From: Candidatus Kuenenbacteria bacterium GW2011_GWA2_42_15 | Lineage (GTDB): Bacteria > Patescibacteriota > Patescibacteriia > UBA2196 > GWA2-42-15 | DNA length: 8,012 nucleotides | NCBI GenBank assembly: GCA_000998185.1 | Contig: LCCW01000029.1 | Span: forward strand, 4,201-12,212 | Reading direction: 5' to 3' | Part shown: piece after piece, positions 6,009 through 8,012 of the stretch | Position numbering within the stretch: position 1 is the first letter of the stretch | Layout: each line of letters opens with the position of its first letter | The notes under the pieces: model-generated | What the model was told of the DNA's origin: nothing | What the model saw: the letters and a program-made list of their open reading frames with translations, nothing else | Databases searched by the model: none | Position numbers and translations under genes: made by a program

Positions 6009-7160
6009 ATGCGCCTTGTCTATTTTAGTAATTCCAGAATACCCACGGAAAAAGGCTACGGCATTCAGATTATGAAAATGTGCCGGAGTTTTGCCGAGAT
6101 TTTGCCTGCGGTTGATTTGATTATACCCACCAAAAAAAATGAACCGTTCCGAAATATTAATCCTTTTGATTACTATCAAGCCAACCGCAATTTTAAAATT
6201 AAAAAAATAAAGTGTTACGACCCGGCTTGGATAGCCAAGCGATTGCCCCAGGGGTTTTATATAAAAATTCAGGCGTTATTTTTTATGATCAGTTTGTTTT
6301 TCTATTTGCTGCTCAAAAAAAATAAAGCCGCTTATGTTTTCTACACCCGCGATGAATATCTCCTGCCCTTATTGCAGTTGTTTTCCAAGCGCGTGGTCTG
6401 GGAAGCCCATACTTTGCCGCGTACTGTCAAATACTATTTACAATATTGGCGGAAATGTTTCCGGCTAATCGCCATTACCCAAGGTTTAAAAAACGAATTG
6501 ATGAGTTTTGGTTTGCCGTCTGAACGAATACTGGTTGCGCCTGACGGCGTGGATTTGAGTGAGTTCAATAATGTTCAATCCTCAAAAAAAGAATTGCGCG
6601 AACAGCTTGGTCTGCCTATGAATAAAAATATTATTATGTATACCGGTCATCTCTATGACTGGAAGGGCGTTCAGGGTTTGGCCGATGCCGCTAAGTTTTT
6701 GACTGATCAAGAACTGGTTGTTTTTATCGGCGGGTCTGAAGAAAAGTTTGATCTGGGCAGCTTTAGGGAAAAAAATCAAGACAATAAACGGATTTTAATT
6801 TTAGGGTATAAACCTTACGGGCAGATTCCTTTTTATCTCAAGTCCGCCGATGTCTTGATTTTGCCCAATTCCAGCCAGGACAAAAAGTCTTTTTTCTGGA
6901 CCTCGCCTCTGAAATTATTTCTCTATCTGGCCAGCCAGGTGCCGATCGTTGCTTCTGACCTGCCAAGCATCAGGGAGATTTTAAATGAAACCAATGCCGT
7001 TTTGGTTGAGCCTGATAATCCGGGGGCTATGGCGCTAGGCATAAAAACCATCTTGGCTCATGCTGATTTAGCCGCTAAGCTTGCGGCGCAGGGTTACGAG
7101 GATGTTCAGAGCCACACCTGGCAGAAAAGAGCCCGCGGCATTATTGAATTTCTAAAATAA
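6009..7160 (+). CDS. GT4-family glycosyltransferase with altered E-x7-E motif
   Basis: This 383-residue GT-B enzyme begins with an N-terminal strand and the Gly-rich acceptor loop EKGYGIQIMKM (14-24). It has a hydrophobic patch (about 89-102) that may touch the membrane, VAPDGVDLSEF (176-186) at the domain junction, YTGHLYDWKG (211-220) and a donor-binding region TSPLKLFLYLASQVPIVASDLPS (298-320). In relatives the last reads SPLKLFEYMASG; here the Glu is Leu305 (codon CTC at 6921) and the Gly after AS is Gln310. Donor and acceptor are unknown. The ATG at 6009 directly follows the TAA of the amidotransferase-like gene (zero spacing, no Shine-Dalgarno), so translation by terminating ribosomes is likely. 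Confidence 0.9.
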   Translation: MRLVYFSNSRIPTEKGYGIQIMKMCRSFAEILPAVDLIIPTKKNEPFRNINPFDYYQANRNFKIKKIKCYDPAWIAKRLPQGFYIKIQALFFMISLFFYLLLKKNKAAYVFYTRDEYLLPLLQLFSKRVVWEAHTLPRTVKYYLQYWRKCFRLIAITQGLKNELMSFGLPSERILVAPDGVDLSEFNNVQSSKKELREQLGLPMNKNIIMYTGHLYDWKGVQGLADAAKFLTDQELVVFIGGSEEKFDLGSFREKNQDNKRILILGYKPYGQIPFYLKSADVLILPNSSQDKKSFFWTSPLKLFLYLASQVPIVASDLPSIREILNETNAVLVEPDNPGAMALGIKTILAHADLAAKLAAQGYEDVQSHTWQKRARGIIEFLK

Positions 7161-7170
7161 TTATTTAACT

Positions 7171-8012
7171 ATGAAATTTAGCAAAGTAGAGTTTTTAATC
7201 ATTGTCGCAACCCTAACAGTCCAGTTGTTATTTTTAATCATATTTATTCATTTTGCCGGTGAGCAAAAAATAATTTCCAATGACGGTTTAGAATATTATA
7301 CTTTGGGTAAAAATTTGCTAACCGAAGGGAAATTCAGTCTTTTTACAGGAGACGGACATTTAATGGAAAGTTTAAGAACGCCGCTTTATCCTTTATTTAT
7401 TACGCTCACTTTATTTATTTTGGATAAAATCTGGTTCATCTCCCTGTTGCAGATTATGCTCTCCGGTTTCATCGCCGTTATTATTTATCGCCTGTCAGCC
7501 TTCTTTTTACCTGGCCGTTGGCTTTTACTGCCAGTTGTTTTATATTTATCAAACCCCTATACTTGGTTCGCCTCTGTCCTGGCCATGACCGAGGTTCTCT
7601 ATACTGTCTTTTTGCTACTGGCCGTTTATTTTCTATTCCGCTATTTGCAAAATTTTGATTGGAAGACATTAGCCGTTTCGGTTTTTCTTTTAGCCGCTTC
7701 AATCTTAATTCGCCCAGTCAGTTTTTATCTGTTCTTTGGTTATGGCTTGTTTATGGCGATTTACCTCACCGCTAAATTCAAAAGTTACCGCCAAACTATC
7801 GGCTGTGTGCTCATTTTTTTGTCTGCCTGGCTGATTTTTGTGCTTCCTTGGAGCTGGCGTAATTATGAGTTGTTTGGCCGTTTTGAAATTTCCAGTATTC
7901 AAAATTACAATCTTTATTTTTATAACGCGCGCTTGTTTTACGCCGGGGTGAATAATCTTTCTAAAGACGAAACTATCTTAACATTTAGAAATAAGGCCAA
8001 AGATCACTTCAG
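7171..8012 (+). CDS. Polytopic GT39/ArnT-like glycosyltransferase (GT-C), 3' end outside window
   Basis: The first 280 codons are open to the window edge. The protein starts with a membrane helix (about 7-28), followed by a large loop with SNDGLEYYTLGKNLL (36-50). There Asp38 sits where PMT/ArnT-type enzymes have the catalytic first-loop Asp, and ESLRTPLYPLF (66-76) is the usual partner motif. Further hydrophobic segments lie near 74-108, 116-157, 166-200 and 208-226. A conserved-type TE (140-141), IRP (180-182) and PWSWRNYELFGRF (226-238) also fit the GT39/GT83 group. Such enzymes use polyprenyl-phosphate sugars and act on the outer side of the cytoplasmic membrane. The acceptor (lipid, glycan or protein) cannot be told. 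The ATG at 7171 is 10 nt after the GT4 stop and has no Shine-Dalgarno. Confidence 0.88.
   Translation, partial: MKFSKVEFLIIVATLTVQLLFLIIFIHFAGEQKIISNDGLEYYTLGKNLLTEGKFSLFTGDGHLMESLRTPLYPLFITLTLFILDKIWFISLLQIMLSGFIAVIIYRLSAFFLPGRWLLLPVVLYLSNPYTWFASVLAMTEVLYTVFLLLAVYFLFRYLQNFDWKTLAVSVFLLAASILIRPVSFYLFFGYGLFMAIYLTAKFKSYRQTIGCVLIFLSAWLIFVLPWSWRNYELFGRFEISSIQNYNLYFYNARLFYAGVNNLSKDETILTFRNKAKDHF

Noticed and set aside
7481..7902. Minus-strand open frames opposite the right-edge membrane protein
   Set aside because: The plus strand encodes a clear polytopic GT-C enzyme, and the antisense frames are basic, low-complexity shadows.
1..8012. CRISPR array, tRNA, rRNA or transposase
   Set aside because: No regularly spaced long repeats, cloverleaf-like sequence, rRNA-like segment or transposase motif was seen on either strand.

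Overview
The window is a block of cell-surface glycan biosynthesis genes from a bacterium of moderately low GC. The likeliest source is a Candidate Phyla Radiation (Patescibacteria/Parcubacteria-like) organism. The evidence is circumstantial: compact glycosyltransferases, very short spacers, AT-rich spacers with degenerate 7-bp tandem repeats, and no recognisable Shine-Dalgarno sequence before any of the eight genes. TGA ends the SDR gene, so a TGA-recoding lineage (code 25) is not indicated. The lineage is inference; no marker gene is present.

Layout. At the left edge, on the minus strand, lies a class I SAM-dependent methyltransferase (start 672). Its frame breaks at an A/T homopolymer (223-233): the original frame stops at 172, while the family-like C-terminus continues in the -1 frame to 59. 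An intrinsic terminator follows at 1-30. A 162-bp divergent region (673-834) holds candidate promoters and small inverted repeats.

From 835 to the right edge, seven plus-strand genes follow with gaps of 57, 11, 67, -19, 0 and 10 nt and no terminator between them, so they probably form one operon. In order they are: a GT4 glycosyltransferase; RfbD/RmlD (dTDP-4-dehydrorhamnose reductase); a GT-A-like glycosyltransferase of uncertain family; a classical SDR oxidoreductase; an asparagine-synthase-like ATP-dependent amidotransferase with a truncated glutaminase domain; a second GT4; and the first 280 codons of a polytopic GT39/ArnT-like (GT-C) glycosyltransferase that leaves the window.

How they may work together (inference): RfbD supplies dTDP-L-rhamnose; the SDR and the amidotransferase-like enzyme may tailor a sugar (oxidation or reduction, amidation); the cytoplasmic GT4 and GT-A enzymes build a lipid-linked oligosaccharide; and the membrane GT-C enzyme transfers a lipid-linked sugar outside the membrane. 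The most unusual structure is a 60-bp palindromic/direct-repeat element (1330-1389) carried in frame inside the first GT4 gene, adding about 20 residues to the inter-domain linker. Next are the heptad repeats in two spacers and the broken methyltransferase frame.
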